Notes under the pieces: generated by a model
What the model was told of the DNA's origin: nothing
Databases searched by the model: none
The model's input: the letters and a program-made list of their open reading frames with translations, nothing else
Position numbers and translations under genes: made by a program
Shown here: one piece after another, positions 1 to 7,077 of the stretch
How the letters are laid out: each line of letters begins with the position of its first letter
Position numbering within the stretch: position 1 is the first letter of the stretch
Source of the DNA: JAKQIM01 sp964633225
Lineage (GTDB): Bacteria; Chloroflexota; Anaerolineae; Anaerolineales; UBA4823
Reading direction: 5' to 3'
Length of the DNA: 9,645 nucleotides
NCBI GenBank assembly: GCA_964633225.1
Contig: CAZWFQ010000103.1
Location: forward strand, 1-9,645

Positions 1-65
1 AATGCTTTGAAACTTTTTGTCTCCAAGTCAAGGCTTCCGGCAATAGCAATACATAATGTTTCCAT
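1..65 (-). CDS. N-terminal start of an unidentified protein, cut by the window edge
   Basis: An open frame begins with ATG at 65-63 and runs off the left edge after 21 complete codons. It reads METLCIAIAGSLDLETKSFK and one more residue. The frame has no stop, and an AT-rich promoter-like stretch lies upstream (66-110, with GTATAATTGA on this strand). No clear Shine-Dalgarno site is visible, so the message may be leaderless or nearly so. It is divergent from the membrane protein gene at 135 and lies on the chromosomal side of the tRNA. Too little is present to name a family; a chance open frame is possible. Confidence 0.45.
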   Translation of the reverse strand, partial: METLCIAIAGSLDLETKSFKA

Positions 66-134
66 TTTAAAATTATCCCAATAACCCAAAATCAATTATA
101 CGCTAGCCCCTGTTAATCGCTTGAGGATAAATCT
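66..134. promoter_or_regulatory. divergent promoter region
   Basis: This 69-bp gap separates the divergent starts at 65 (minus) and 135 (plus). TCAATTATAC around 92-101 resembles an archaeal TATA box in either orientation. The plus-strand gene has TGAGGA at 122-127, seven bases before its GTG start, which is a good ribosome-binding site. Promoter assignment is by position and base composition only. Confidence 0.35.
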
Positions 135-473
135 GTGACAGAAGAAAAAACCAGACGATCCCCAATTCTCTACGCTATAGCCGTCTGGATGATTGTTAAC
201 ATCCTTTTAATGGCTACTTTGATAGCGAGCGGCGATGTACAGGATCTAAATAACTGGATAGAAATCGCGTTCTGGGCAATATCCATTCCAGCTCTGCTCT
301 CAGCTAAGAAGTGGGGATTAGCCTTCGCAATATTCGTCCTAATTTACACTCTTAGCACAAGCGTAGGCATATTGATCTACTACCAAATCTGGCTAAACGC
401 ACTCCGAGTCATCATCAACTTGCCAATCATAATTTACCTATTCAACTCCATCTTCCATGGCAAATTCAAATAA
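135..473 (+). CDS. small four-helix integral membrane protein, function unknown
   Basis: This is a 112-residue protein starting at GTG; TGAGGA seven bases upstream supports that start. After a short charged N-terminus (EEKTRR) there are about four hydrophobic segments: residues 10-31, 39-56, 59-82 and 87-106. The C-terminus is short and basic (HGKFK). There is no signal peptidase site, metal motif or catalytic motif, so it is most simply a multi-pass inner-membrane protein. It lies between the divergent promoter and the tRNA-Val gene, on the chromosome side of the integration boundary, and is probably a resident gene and not element cargo. I do not recognise a named family; pattern and length suggest a conserved archaeal hypothetical. 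Confidence 0.75.
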   Translation: MTEEKTRRSPILYAIAVWMIVNILLMATLIASGDVQDLNNWIEIAFWAISIPALLSAKKWGLAFAIFVLIYTLSTSVGILIYYQIWLNALRVIINLPIIIYLFNSIFHGKFK

Positions 474-493
474 TAAACGCTCCCGAGAAACAT

Positions 494-505
494 AATTCTA
501 ATATT
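494..505 (+). promoter_or_regulatory. possible TATA box of the tRNA-Val gene
   Basis: The AT-rich ATTCTAATATTA lies about 33-44 bases upstream of the first base of the mature tRNA, where an archaeal TATA box is expected. The call rests on position and composition alone. Confidence 0.3.
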
Positions 506-531
506 AACCAATGCAATTTCTTAATCCAGCA

Positions 532-843
532 TCATGTGGGCCGGTCGTCTAGCCTGGTTAGGACGTTGGCTTTACGAGCCAAAGGTCGCCGGTTCAAGTC
601 CGGCTCGGCCCACCTCCTTTCCACAATCGGAGCTTGGAATGCGCTTACTTGATTGTGTTGACCGTTACGGAATTCTGTAACGGCATTACAATTTTGACTG
701 CCGCTTAAGCCAGAACTCTGGAGCAATGTTAAGCTATTGATTTGAGTGGTTTTAGCCCTTATGCGACAACGCAACACACGAGCGTAATCTGCATTGAATT
801 TTTCTGGGGCTTTTAAAAATTCTAATTCTGCTTTGCTAAACAT
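532..843 (-). CDS. integrase N-terminal fragment (intN) of an SSV-type, tRNA-splitting tyrosine recombinase
   Basis: This is a 103-codon frame. ATG at 843-841 is preceded by a strong archaeal ribosome site, GGTGA at 852-848, four bases away, and by an AT-rich promoter. Residues 1-45 (KAELEFLKAPEKF, then YARVLRCRIRAK) resemble the N-terminal domain seen in archaeal integrases that carry their attachment site inside the gene. Residues 78-102 (RRPLARKANVLTRLDDRP) are simply the reverse reading of the tRNA-Val gene, and the stop falls just past the tRNA 5' end. No catalytic R-H-R-Y residues are present; those belong to the C-terminal part, which after integration sits at the far end of the element. 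The fragment alone should therefore be inactive. Family assignment is from memory of such N-termini. The alternative is a small DNA-binding protein whose frame happens to read into the tRNA. Confidence 0.65.
   Translation of the reverse strand: MFSKAELEFLKAPEKFNADYARVLRCRIRAKTTQINSLTLLQSSGLSGSQNCNAVTEFRNGQHNQVSAFQAPIVERRWAEPDLNRRPLARKANVLTRLDDRPT
538..612 (+). tRNA. tRNA-Val (anticodon UAC)
   Basis: The 75-base sequence folds into a full cloverleaf. The acceptor GGGCCGG pairs with TCGGCCC, with one G-T at the base and discriminator A at 612. The D stem is GTCT/GGAC with loop AGCCTGGTTA, the anticodon stem TTGGC/GCCAA with loop TTTACGA, and the T stem GCCGG/CCGGC with loop TTCAAGT. Anticodon TAC reads GUA and, by wobble, other valine codons. 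CCA is not encoded (A is followed by CCT), as in many archaea. There is no intron. The gene is intact and its 3' half is the target of the integrated element whose integrase fragment overlaps it on the other strand. Confidence 0.95.
582..612. other. probable attachment site (attL) in the tRNA-Val 3' end
   Basis: The T arm and 3' acceptor strand are the usual crossover zone of tRNA-targeting archaeal integrases. Here an integrase N-terminal frame enters the tRNA gene exactly at its 3' end. The boundary given is approximate, because the partner copy (attR) does not occur anywhere else in the window and the shared core cannot be measured. Confidence 0.45.
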
Positions 844-894
844 GCTTTCACCTAAATGCCTTAAGGTTGGCTTGAACTTAAATGTTACCGTATA

Positions 895-918
895 AATTAT
901 AATATGAATTATAATATG
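895..918. repeat. tandem 12-bp AT-rich repeat in the intN promoter
   Basis: AATTATAATATG occurs twice head to tail (895-906 and 907-918). The pair lies 50-75 bases upstream of the intN start, where its TATA box should be, and directly before the plus-strand TATA-like CTTTATAA. It may be a duplicated promoter element or a melting or binding site. Confidence 0.6.
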
Positions 919-923
919 AATAA

Positions 924-931
924 CTTTATAA
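924..931 (+). promoter_or_regulatory. TATA box for the small AbrB-like gene
   Basis: CTTTATAA is a close match to the archaeal TATA consensus. Initiation would be expected about 25 bases downstream, near 955. The palindrome at 977-994 would then lie in the 5' leader, between promoter and gene. Confidence 0.4.
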
Positions 932-976
932 CTGCCTTAACCTTAAGCATAACAGCGCTTTGCACACACTTACGCG

Positions 977-1007
977 GATACGATCGATCGTATCAGTAAA
1001 AGCATTA
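977..1007 (+). repeat. palindromic repeat, copy 1 (left arm of the 31-bp inverted repeat)
   Basis: Positions 977-994 are a perfect 18-bp palindrome, GATACGATCGATCGTATC. Together with the following CAGTAAAAGCATTA they make a 31-base unit that recurs in reverse orientation at 9419-9389 with one mismatch. It lies between a TATA box and the first cargo gene, a typical place for an operator. Confidence 0.9.
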
Positions 1008-1068
1008 AGGCAAGGGCAAGATGCAATTGGGCGTATGCGTGAAAGCACATAAGGAGCAAAAAGCAAAC

Positions 1069-1239
1069 ATGCGAGAAGCAATAGGCAAGTTAACGTATGG
1101 CCCTAAGAGTCGCACGGGTATATTATACATTCCATCCGACTTAATGGTTGACTCAACGTTTCCGTTTCAAATTCCCTCCCAGCTTAGAATAAGAATTGAG
1201 AGTGAAAAAATAATTATCGAAAAAACATCGACCGTTTGA
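1069..1239 (+). CDS. small AbrB/SpoVT-like protein, possible regulator or antitoxin-type DNA-binding protein
   Basis: From ATG 1069 this encodes 56 residues. The frame is open back to an ATG at 1021 (72 residues), but I prefer 1069: AAGGAG at 1051-1056 lies upstream of it, and the extra 16 residues look like translated leader. The pattern TGILYIPSDLMVD, a polar middle (FPFQIPSQ), then LRIRIESEKIIIEK resembles the beta-hairpin layout of AbrB-type swapped-hairpin domains. In those, a 'G-x-(I/V)-x-I-P' strand is followed by an 'I-x-I-x...I-I-I-E' strand. Such proteins bind palindromic DNA as dimers, and the TACGATCGATCGTA palindrome lies just upstream, so autoregulation is a reasonable guess. 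It is the first gene of the cargo, 87 bp before hsdR. The fold is inferred from the pattern only. Confidence 0.55.
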   Translation: MREAIGKLTYGPKSRTGILYIPSDLMVDSTFPFQIPSQLRIRIESEKIIIEKTSTV

Positions 1240-1265
1240 TCTAAAAAGCTTTAAAGGCTTAGATC
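1238..1265 (+). promoter_or_regulatory. inverted repeat over a TATA-like box before hsdR
   Basis: GATCTAA (1238-1244) pairs with TTAGATC (1259-1265). Between them lies AAAAGCTTTAAAGG, whose CTTTAAAG (1249-1256) is a TATA-like sequence and is itself palindromic. The left arm overlaps the stop codon of the small gene. It could be an operator over the hsdR promoter or a weak terminator hairpin; there is no T-run after it, which favours the operator reading. Confidence 0.4.
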
Positions 1266-1285
1266 TCAAATTAGCAAAATTCTTA

Positions 1286-1301
1286 TGCAGTCAACACTGC
1301 A
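1286..1301 (+). promoter_or_regulatory. stem-loop in the hsdR leader
   Basis: TGCAGT (1286-1291), loop CAAC, ACTGCA (1296-1301) form a perfect 6-bp stem. It lies 25 bases upstream of the hsdR ATG and just before the ribosome site GAGG (1313-1316). It would be transcribed if the promoter is at 1249-1256, and could modulate translation of HsdR. Confidence 0.35.
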
Positions 1302-1326
1302 ATAACATGCTTGAGGCTATACTTGG

Positions 1327-3987
1327 ATGGCAAGCGAAGCACAAACCCGCAAACAACTGATAGACAAAGCGCTAATTCACGCGGGTTGGTCGCCTATTGT
1401 AGAATACTCCAAGAATGCCATATACGATCATGGGGTAGTAACAGAGTACCCAACGGGCAATGGCCCTGCAGACTACATTTTGTTTGACCAAGGTGTTCCA
1501 ATGGCTATTGTAGAGTCAAAACGTTTGGGTCTTGGGCCTCAAAATGTTCTGATTCAAGCCCAACGTTATTCCCGTGGATTTACAGGTAGCCCATTCAACT
1601 ATAACGGTTACCACACCCCATTCATTTACTCAACTAATGGTGAAGTTTTTTGGTTTCAAGACTTGCGGGATATGCGTAGTCGGTCAAGAGAAGTTGCAGG
1701 TTTTCACACGCCTTCTGCCTTGAAAGACTTGCTGGTAAACGGAGGGTCTAACTCTGAAGAGTGGTTTAAGCAAAATCCAAACAGCAATAATTACTTGCGA
1801 AAATATCAACGAGAAGCAATCGATGCCGTAGAAAAAGCACTAATTGAGCAACGTAGAAGAATGTTGCTTGCAATGGCAACGGGAACTGGGAAGACCGTCG
1901 TTGCTGTGTCATTAGTTTACAGGTTGCTAAAGTCGGGGTTTGCAAAACGCATTTTATTTTTGGTTGATCGAAGAGCTTTGGCAGTTCAGGCAGTCAGTGC
2001 CTTTTCAGCGTTTGAACCAGAACCGGGGCATAAATTTGATAAAATATATGAAGTTTACAGCCAAAAGTTTAGGCGAGAAGATTTAGATGAAAATGGCAAG
2101 TTTGATCCTAATGTTCTGCCTACCGACTATTTGGTGAATCCGCAATCTAAACACGTCTTTGTGTATGTTTGCACGATTCAGCGCATGCGCATTAACCTCT
2201 TTGGCAAAGAAGGAATGTTTGGTTCAGAACGTGGTGACTCCGATGAAGAGGAAGATGCTAATAAACTAAACATACCAATAAACGCCTTTGATTGTGTAAT
2301 AGCAGATGAATGCCACCGTGGCTATACCTCAGCAGAAGAAAGCAAATGGCGTGAGGTTTTAGATCACTTTGATGCCGTCAAGATTGGTCTAACTGCTACT
2401 CCTGCAGCTCATACAAGAGCTTACTTTAATGATATTGTTTATCGCTATGATTACGAGCGTGCCGTTCGAGAAGGCTTTTTGGTAGATTATGATATTGTGA
2501 GAGTTCATTCTGATATTACAATGAACGGTATATTCCTTAGGCCAGGTGAAGAAGTCGGTTTAAAGGATAGAACCACTGGGAGAATGACGTTTGAGGTTTT
2601 AGAGGATGCACGAGAGTTCGACACCTCGGCTTTAGAGGAAAAGGTAACTGCTCCTGATCGTAATCTCAAAATTATTCGTGAGTTCAAGCAATACGCCCTT
2701 GAGCAAGAGAAACAAACTGGTTATTTTCCGAAAACTCTTATTTTTGCAGTAAATGACCTTCCCCACGTATCTCACTCAGATCAGCTTGTAAACATTTTAC
2801 GGGATGAATTTGGTCGCGGTGACGCTTTTGTAGCAAAAATAACGGGTAGCCCCACAGTTGACAGGCCTATACAACTAATTAGGAAGTTTCGCAACCGGCC
2901 CGAACCAGCAATCGTTGTTACAGTTGATATGTTAACCACAGGTGTGGATATTCCCCGTATTCAGAACTTGATCTTCCTAAGACCAGTTAAATCAAGAATA
3001 TTGTTTGAACAAATGATTGGGCGTGGCACCCGTAAATGTGATGAGATAAACAAAACGCATTTTTCAGTTTTTGATTGCTTTGACGGTACGTTATTTGAAT
3101 ACTTTAGGAACGCAAGCGACTTCTTAGTTGAACCACCTGAAAGATCTACGCGGTCAATCCGTGAGGTTATCGATTCAATCTATGGAAACAAAGACCGCGA
3201 GTATAACACTAATGTTCTTGTAAAAAGAATTCAACGAATTGACAAAAATGTTTCTGCTGAAGGGCGCGACCAGTTTTCTATATTAGTTCCAAACGTTAGC
3301 ATCAGGGACTTTGCAGCGTCAATACCTGAACGCTTAGAACATAATTGGTCTGAAACAATTACCTTATTGAGAAGCCAAAAGTTTTTGTCTTTTTGCGAAA
3401 ATTACCCCAAGGCTGAAAGGCTTTTTATCGTTGCTGAAGGCGCAGAGGATCAAGTTGATTCAGAGTTATTATTTAGAACTGTGGATGGACGTGATTTAAG
3501 GCCTGAAGATTACTTAATTGCCTTTGAGCGATTTGTAAAAGATAACGCGGATAGCATTGCTGCAATCAACATTCTCCTGAAAAAACCAGTTGAATTTAAG
3601 ACAAATCAACTTACCGAACTAAGAGCTAAATTAAAAAATGCGCCTGAACGTTTTACCGAGCAAAACTTGAGACGTGCTTATCATCGCGAACTTGCTGACG
3701 TAATATCTTTGGTACGTCATGCTGCCTTGAACGAACCATTACTTGATGCTCAAGAGCGTGTTGACCGAGCATTATTTAAAATCCGAGCAGGTAAGACTTT
3801 TAACTCTGAACAAGAAAAATGGTTGAATCTCATTCGTGATCACTTAGTGGAAAATTTAGTTATAGAGGAAGAGGATTTTCGGCTTATTCCATTCAGTCGA
3901 TATGGTGGATGGAACAAGGCAAATAAAGTGTTTAACTGTAAGCTGCAACAAGTGTTGGAAGAGATTAACGTAGGGATGACTTCATGA
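1327..3987 (+). CDS. hsdR: Type I restriction enzyme, R (endonuclease/translocase) subunit
   Basis: This 886-residue subunit moves along and cuts DNA that lacks the methylation mark set by HsdM-HsdS. The N-terminal nuclease domain shows a PD-(D/E)xK core: D49 (GPADY), E63 and K65 (IVESK). A superfamily 2 helicase motor follows: LRKYQREAI (157-165), Walker A ATGTGKT (184-190), Walker B DECH (327-330), TAT (356-358), TVDMLTTGVDIP (532-543) and QMIGRGTR (562-569). The C-terminal third (about 720-880) matches the EcoEI-type R C-terminal domain that docks to the methylase core, placing the system in the EcoEI-like class. All key residues are present and the length is normal for this class. The start is ATG with GAGG ten bases upstream. 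Its stop overlaps the hsdM start (ATGA), so R and M are translationally coupled. Confidence 0.95.
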   Translation: MASEAQTRKQLIDKALIHAGWSPIVEYSKNAIYDHGVVTEYPTGNGPADYILFDQGVPMAIVESKRLGLGPQNVLIQAQRYSRGFTGSPFNYNGYHTPFIYSTNGEVFWFQDLRDMRSRSREVAGFHTPSALKDLLVNGGSNSEEWFKQNPNSNNYLRKYQREAIDAVEKALIEQRRRMLLAMATGTGKTVVAVSLVYRLLKSGFAKRILFLVDRRALAVQAVSAFSAFEPEPGHKFDKIYEVYSQKFRREDLDENGKFDPNVLPTDYLVNPQSKHVFVYVCTIQRMRINLFGKEGMFGSERGDSDEEEDANKLNIPINAFDCVIADECHRGYTSAEESKWREVLDHFDAVKIGLTATPAAHTRAYFNDIVYRYDYERAVREGFLVDYDIVRVHSDITMNGIFLRPGEEVGLKDRTTGRMTFEVLEDAREFDTSALEEKVTAPDRNLKIIREFKQYALEQEKQTGYFPKTLIFAVNDLPHVSHSDQLVNILRDEFGRGDAFVAKITGSPTVDRPIQLIRKFRNRPEPAIVVTVDMLTTGVDIPRIQNLIFLRPVKSRILFEQMIGRGTRKCDEINKTHFSVFDCFDGTLFEYFRNASDFLVEPPERSTRSIREVIDSIYGNKDREYNTNVLVKRIQRIDKNVSAEGRDQFSILVPNVSIRDFAASIPERLEHNWSETITLLRSQKFLSFCENYPKAERLFIVAEGAEDQVDSELLFRTVDGRDLRPEDYLIAFERFVKDNADSIAAINILLKKPVEFKTNQLTELRAKLKNAPERFTEQNLRRAYHRELADVISLVRHAALNEPLLDAQERVDRALFKIRAGKTFNSEQEKWLNLIRDHLVENLVIEEEDFRLIPFSRYGGWNKANKVFNCKLQQVLEEINVGMTS

Positions 3988-5378
3988 GTGACGTAGTAGG
4001 AAAGCTTTGGGGTTTCTGTCACACCCTAAGGCACGATGGAATTAATTATGGTGATTATATTGAACAGCTTACTTATCTTCTGTTTCTAAAGATGGCTGAT
4101 GAAAAAAAGGTTATCGTTCCTGAAGGTTGCACTTGGAGTGATTTGAATTTAAAATCTGGAACCGAATTACTTGATGGGTATGTAAAGATCCTTAAGGAGA
4201 TGGCTAAACAAGGTGGAATTTTAGGGGATATTTTTGCAGGTTCGCTCAACAAGTTTAGGGAACCAGTTAACCTCAAGAAACTAATAATTATGATTGATGG
4301 CATTGAATGGTCAGCTTTGGATGTTGATCTAAAGGCTAATGCTTATGAAGGGTTGCTTCAAAAATATGCAGCTGAACAGAAAGGTGCTGGGCAGTATTTT
4401 ACTCCAAGAGAAGCAATACGCTCTGTTGTCAGATGCGTTAAACCTGATTTTCGTGAGACTTCTAACTATCTGATTCACGACCCAGCATGTGGCACATCAG
4501 GTTTCTTGATTGGCGCTTACGAGTGGATAATGAAACAAACAAACGAAGGCGCAGAACTGAGCCGAGAAGACAGAGCAAGACTGAAAACGCAGACCTTTTC
4601 TGTTGTCGAGATCGTTTTAGAAACCAGACGCCTTGCATTAATGAACTTGTATTTGCACGAGATTGAAGATGGAATATTCTACGGTGACGCCCTTTCGGAT
4701 GGTCCACATATGGCAAAAAAATATGATTGTATTATGACCAATCCGCCTTTCGGCACAAAAGGTGCTGGTGAAGCGCCATCGCGCGACGATTTTACAGTTA
4801 AGACTGCAAACAAACAACTTAATTTTTTACAGCACTTGATGGCTGTCCTCAAGCCTGGTGGAAAAGCCGCGATTGTCTTACCTGATAACGTCTTATTTGA
4901 AGAGCATGCTGGGCGTGAGGTCCGCAAGCTACTGATAAGTGATTGTAACTTACACACGATTTTACGGTTGCCTATTGGAACATTCACTCCTTACTCGCCA
5001 GGTGTAAAAGCGAATATCTTGTTTTTTAGAAAAGGTTTGCCAACCCAAGAAGTTTGGATTTATGATTTGAGGACAAATGTTGAGAAGATTACTAAAGGTC
5101 ATCCATTGAATGATGATTATTTTAAATCGTTTGAGGATGTTTATCATTCGAAACCAAGAGTTGAGTCAGAGCGTTTCAGGCGATTTACAAAAACAGATAT
5201 AGAAAACAGAGATTACAGCTTAGATATTTTTTGGCTAAAAGATGAGAGTTCAGAGAATAACGATTACCTGCCAGAACCAGAAGATATAATCAGCGAACTT
5301 CAAACAAAACTTGAAGTTGCTTTAGAAGCCTTGAATGAGTTATCTATGAAACTTGCAAATGGCAAAGTGAATACTTAA
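3984..5378 (+). CDS. hsdM: Type I restriction-modification, M (N6-adenine methyltransferase) subunit
   Basis: This 464-residue subunit methylates adenine in the half-sites read by HsdS, using S-adenosylmethionine, and forms the M2S core to which HsdR binds. Residues 5-40 (VGKLWGFCHTLRHDGINYGD and on) are the HsdM N-terminal helical domain. The catalytic domain has GQYFTPR (136-142), the AdoMet motif DPACGTSGF (166-174), an acidic motif-II position around E209 followed by ARL-like RRLALMNLYLH, and the catalytic NPPFG (253-257) of N6-adenine enzymes. All are intact, so activity is expected. The gene starts inside the end of hsdR (ATGA), and its TAA overlaps the ATG of hsdS by one base. Confidence 0.95.
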   Translation: MSDVVGKLWGFCHTLRHDGINYGDYIEQLTYLLFLKMADEKKVIVPEGCTWSDLNLKSGTELLDGYVKILKEMAKQGGILGDIFAGSLNKFREPVNLKKLIIMIDGIEWSALDVDLKANAYEGLLQKYAAEQKGAGQYFTPREAIRSVVRCVKPDFRETSNYLIHDPACGTSGFLIGAYEWIMKQTNEGAELSREDRARLKTQTFSVVEIVLETRRLALMNLYLHEIEDGIFYGDALSDGPHMAKKYDCIMTNPPFGTKGAGEAPSRDDFTVKTANKQLNFLQHLMAVLKPGGKAAIVLPDNVLFEEHAGREVRKLLISDCNLHTILRLPIGTFTPYSPGVKANILFFRKGLPTQEVWIYDLRTNVEKITKGHPLNDDYFKSFEDVYHSKPRVESERFRRFTKTDIENRDYSLDIFWLKDESSENNDYLPEPEDIISELQTKLEVALEALNELSMKLANGKVNT

Positions 5379-6832
5379 TGGTCTTTTTAGCAAGCAATCC
5401 ATCTGACGTTAATCTGCCCGATGGTTGGGCGCTTCTTACGTTAAAGGATGTTGCTGCCAAGACCAAGAATTCGATAAAGCGAGGACCTTTCGGCAGTGCT
5501 GTTAAAAAGGAATACTTTGTTCCTCACGGTTACAAGGTTTATGAGCAAAAAAATGCAATCTATGACAACTTTGCTTTAGGTCATTACTACATTAACGAAC
5601 AAAAGTTTTTGGAGTTGAGAGATTTTGAGCTCAAGGCAAACGATATTATAGTGAGCTGTTCGGGTACTATTGGAAAAGCAGCTGTTGCACCAGAAAACAT
5701 AGAGCAAGGAATTATCAACCAAGCGCTACTAAAGATAACTTTAAACAAATCGATTGTCAATTCAGAGTATTTTGCCTTGATTTTTGGTTCTCAAGAGATT
5801 CAAAAAGAGATTAATGGAAGCACTCGAGGTACTGCTATAACTAATGTATCACCCGTTAGTGTACTTAAACAAATTTTGTTTCCGATTCCACCTTTGAATG
5901 AACAAAATCGCATCGTCGCACAATTAAAAAATCTGTATGCCCAAAATAAGATTAACTTAGAAGCAATTGACAAGATTCCCCAATTACTTAGAAGATTCCG
6001 TCAATCGATTCTGGAAAAAGCATTCAAAGGGCAACTTACACCAAACAATCCTGATGATAACTCGGCTTTTTTGAATATTGCGAATGTAATAGCTGCCAGG
6101 AAACAAAAAAATATTTTAAAAGGACTTAATGAGGAAAAGAGGGAACCTTTAGGGCTGTTTAATATTCCCAATAATTGGACTTGGGTAGATGCAGAGCAAG
6201 TTTGCTGGAAAATCACAGATGGCGAACATAACAAGCCCATTACAGCATCAACTGGTATTCCACTGCTTAGCGCAAAAAACATTCGCGATGGTTACTTAGA
6301 TTTTAGCGATACAGAATTCGTTGATGAAGATATTGCTGAAAGGTGCTGGAAGAGAGCTAAACCAGAAGTTGGAGATATATTAATTGTTAGCGTTGGGGCA
6401 ACCATTGGCAGGCTGACTTTGTTAAAAAAACAAGAAAAATTCTGCTTTCAACGAAGTGTAGGGCTATTCAAGCCAATCAAAGAAGTTATAGATTCAGAGT
6501 ATTTTTATTACTTTTTAAAATCTAACCTTTGCCAGCAGCAAATAGCTTCCTTCACGAGAGCTACAGCTATCTCGGTTTTTATCATTAATAGAATGAAGAG
6601 ATTATCAATTCCCTTAGCACCTTTGGAAGAGCAGCGGCAGCTAACAAAAAAAGTTAAAACGCTATTTGAATCATCAAAAACAATTGAAGAGAATATGGGA
6701 AACGTCAGAAGCAAAGCTCAGATGATTAACCAATCATTAATTGAGAAAGCTTTCAGGGGTGAGTTGGTTCCTCAAGACCCTAATGATGAGCCTGTTTCTG
6801 AGCTGTTACAACGATTAAAGGCTGAAAAATGA
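5378..6832 (+). CDS. hsdS: Type I restriction-modification, S (DNA specificity) subunit
   Basis: This 484-residue subunit sets the target of the complex through two recognition domains, one for each half of a split site. TRD1 spans about 11-170 and ends in ILFPIPPLNEQ. A first conserved helical region follows, with QSILEKAFKGQLTPNNPDD (209-227). TRD2 runs about 264-413, from NNWTWVDAEQV, and ends in LSIPLAPLEEQ. The second conserved region repeats the first as QSLIEKAFRGELVPQDPND (452-470). This internal repeat is the hallmark of full-length HsdS and gives the spacer geometry. The two TRDs differ, so the site should be asymmetric. The target cannot be read from sequence alone. The start overlaps the hsdM stop (TAATG). 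There is no truncation, and no second hsdS or recombinase for specificity switching in the window. Confidence 0.95.
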   Translation: MVFLASNPSDVNLPDGWALLTLKDVAAKTKNSIKRGPFGSAVKKEYFVPHGYKVYEQKNAIYDNFALGHYYINEQKFLELRDFELKANDIIVSCSGTIGKAAVAPENIEQGIINQALLKITLNKSIVNSEYFALIFGSQEIQKEINGSTRGTAITNVSPVSVLKQILFPIPPLNEQNRIVAQLKNLYAQNKINLEAIDKIPQLLRRFRQSILEKAFKGQLTPNNPDDNSAFLNIANVIAARKQKNILKGLNEEKREPLGLFNIPNNWTWVDAEQVCWKITDGEHNKPITASTGIPLLSAKNIRDGYLDFSDTEFVDEDIAERCWKRAKPEVGDILIVSVGATIGRLTLLKKQEKFCFQRSVGLFKPIKEVIDSEYFYYFLKSNLCQQQIASFTRATAISVFIINRMKRLSIPLAPLEEQRQLTKKVKTLFESSKTIEENMGNVRSKAQMINQSLIEKAFRGELVPQDPNDEPVSELLQRLKAEK

Positions 6833-6895
6833 CCGAATATGATATTAATAAATGATTTGAGCCTATTTTCTGAAAAATGTGACAATTTACAAAGA

Positions 6896-6920
6896 AAAGT
6901 TTTTTAGCACGTTTTATTTT
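6896..6920 (+). terminator. T-rich terminator after hsdS
   Basis: About 65 bases after the hsdS stop there are dense T-tracts (GTTTTTT at 6899-6905, then GTTTTATTTT at 6911-6920). Archaeal polymerase can stop at U-rich stretches without a strong hairpin. This would end the hsdRMS message before the next promoter. Confidence 0.35.
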
Positions 6921-6969
6921 CTATTTAAAGGCTATTACTCTAAAAAAGCGCGCGAGAACCCTCTTAACA

Positions 6970-7017
6970 TTAAAATCAAAAGTTGTGTAGACTACCCTAC
7001 GCACTTTATGATTTTAA
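6970..7017 (+). promoter_or_regulatory. 48-bp imperfect palindrome abutting the TATA box of the next gene
   Basis: Arms 6970-6990 and 6997-7017 can pair at 19 of 21 positions, counting two G-T pairs: nine perfect outer pairs (TTAAAATCA/TGATTTTAA), then three, then seven, around the loop ACTACC. The right arm overlaps TTTTAAAG (7012-7019), a TATA-like box correctly placed for the gene at 7078. There is no immediate T-run, so an operator is likelier than a terminator. The total includes wobble pairs, so at DNA level the dyad is slightly weaker. Confidence 0.6.
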
Positions 7018-7077
7018 AGCTATCGGTTTTTGCCTGTTTTGAGGAGCAATTAGACAACTCAAAACGAGGTGATAACA

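Noticed and set aside
4462..4987. Minus-strand frames inside hsdM (and similar ones inside hsdR and hsdS)
   Set aside because: They are shadows of strongly supported coding sequence on the other strand.
6829..6855. ATG overlapping the hsdS stop (ATGA), opening MTEYDINK
   Set aside because: The overlap imitates the coupling seen between hsdR and hsdM, but the frame closes after eight codons and hits further stops at once. A lost fourth gene is possible but not supported.
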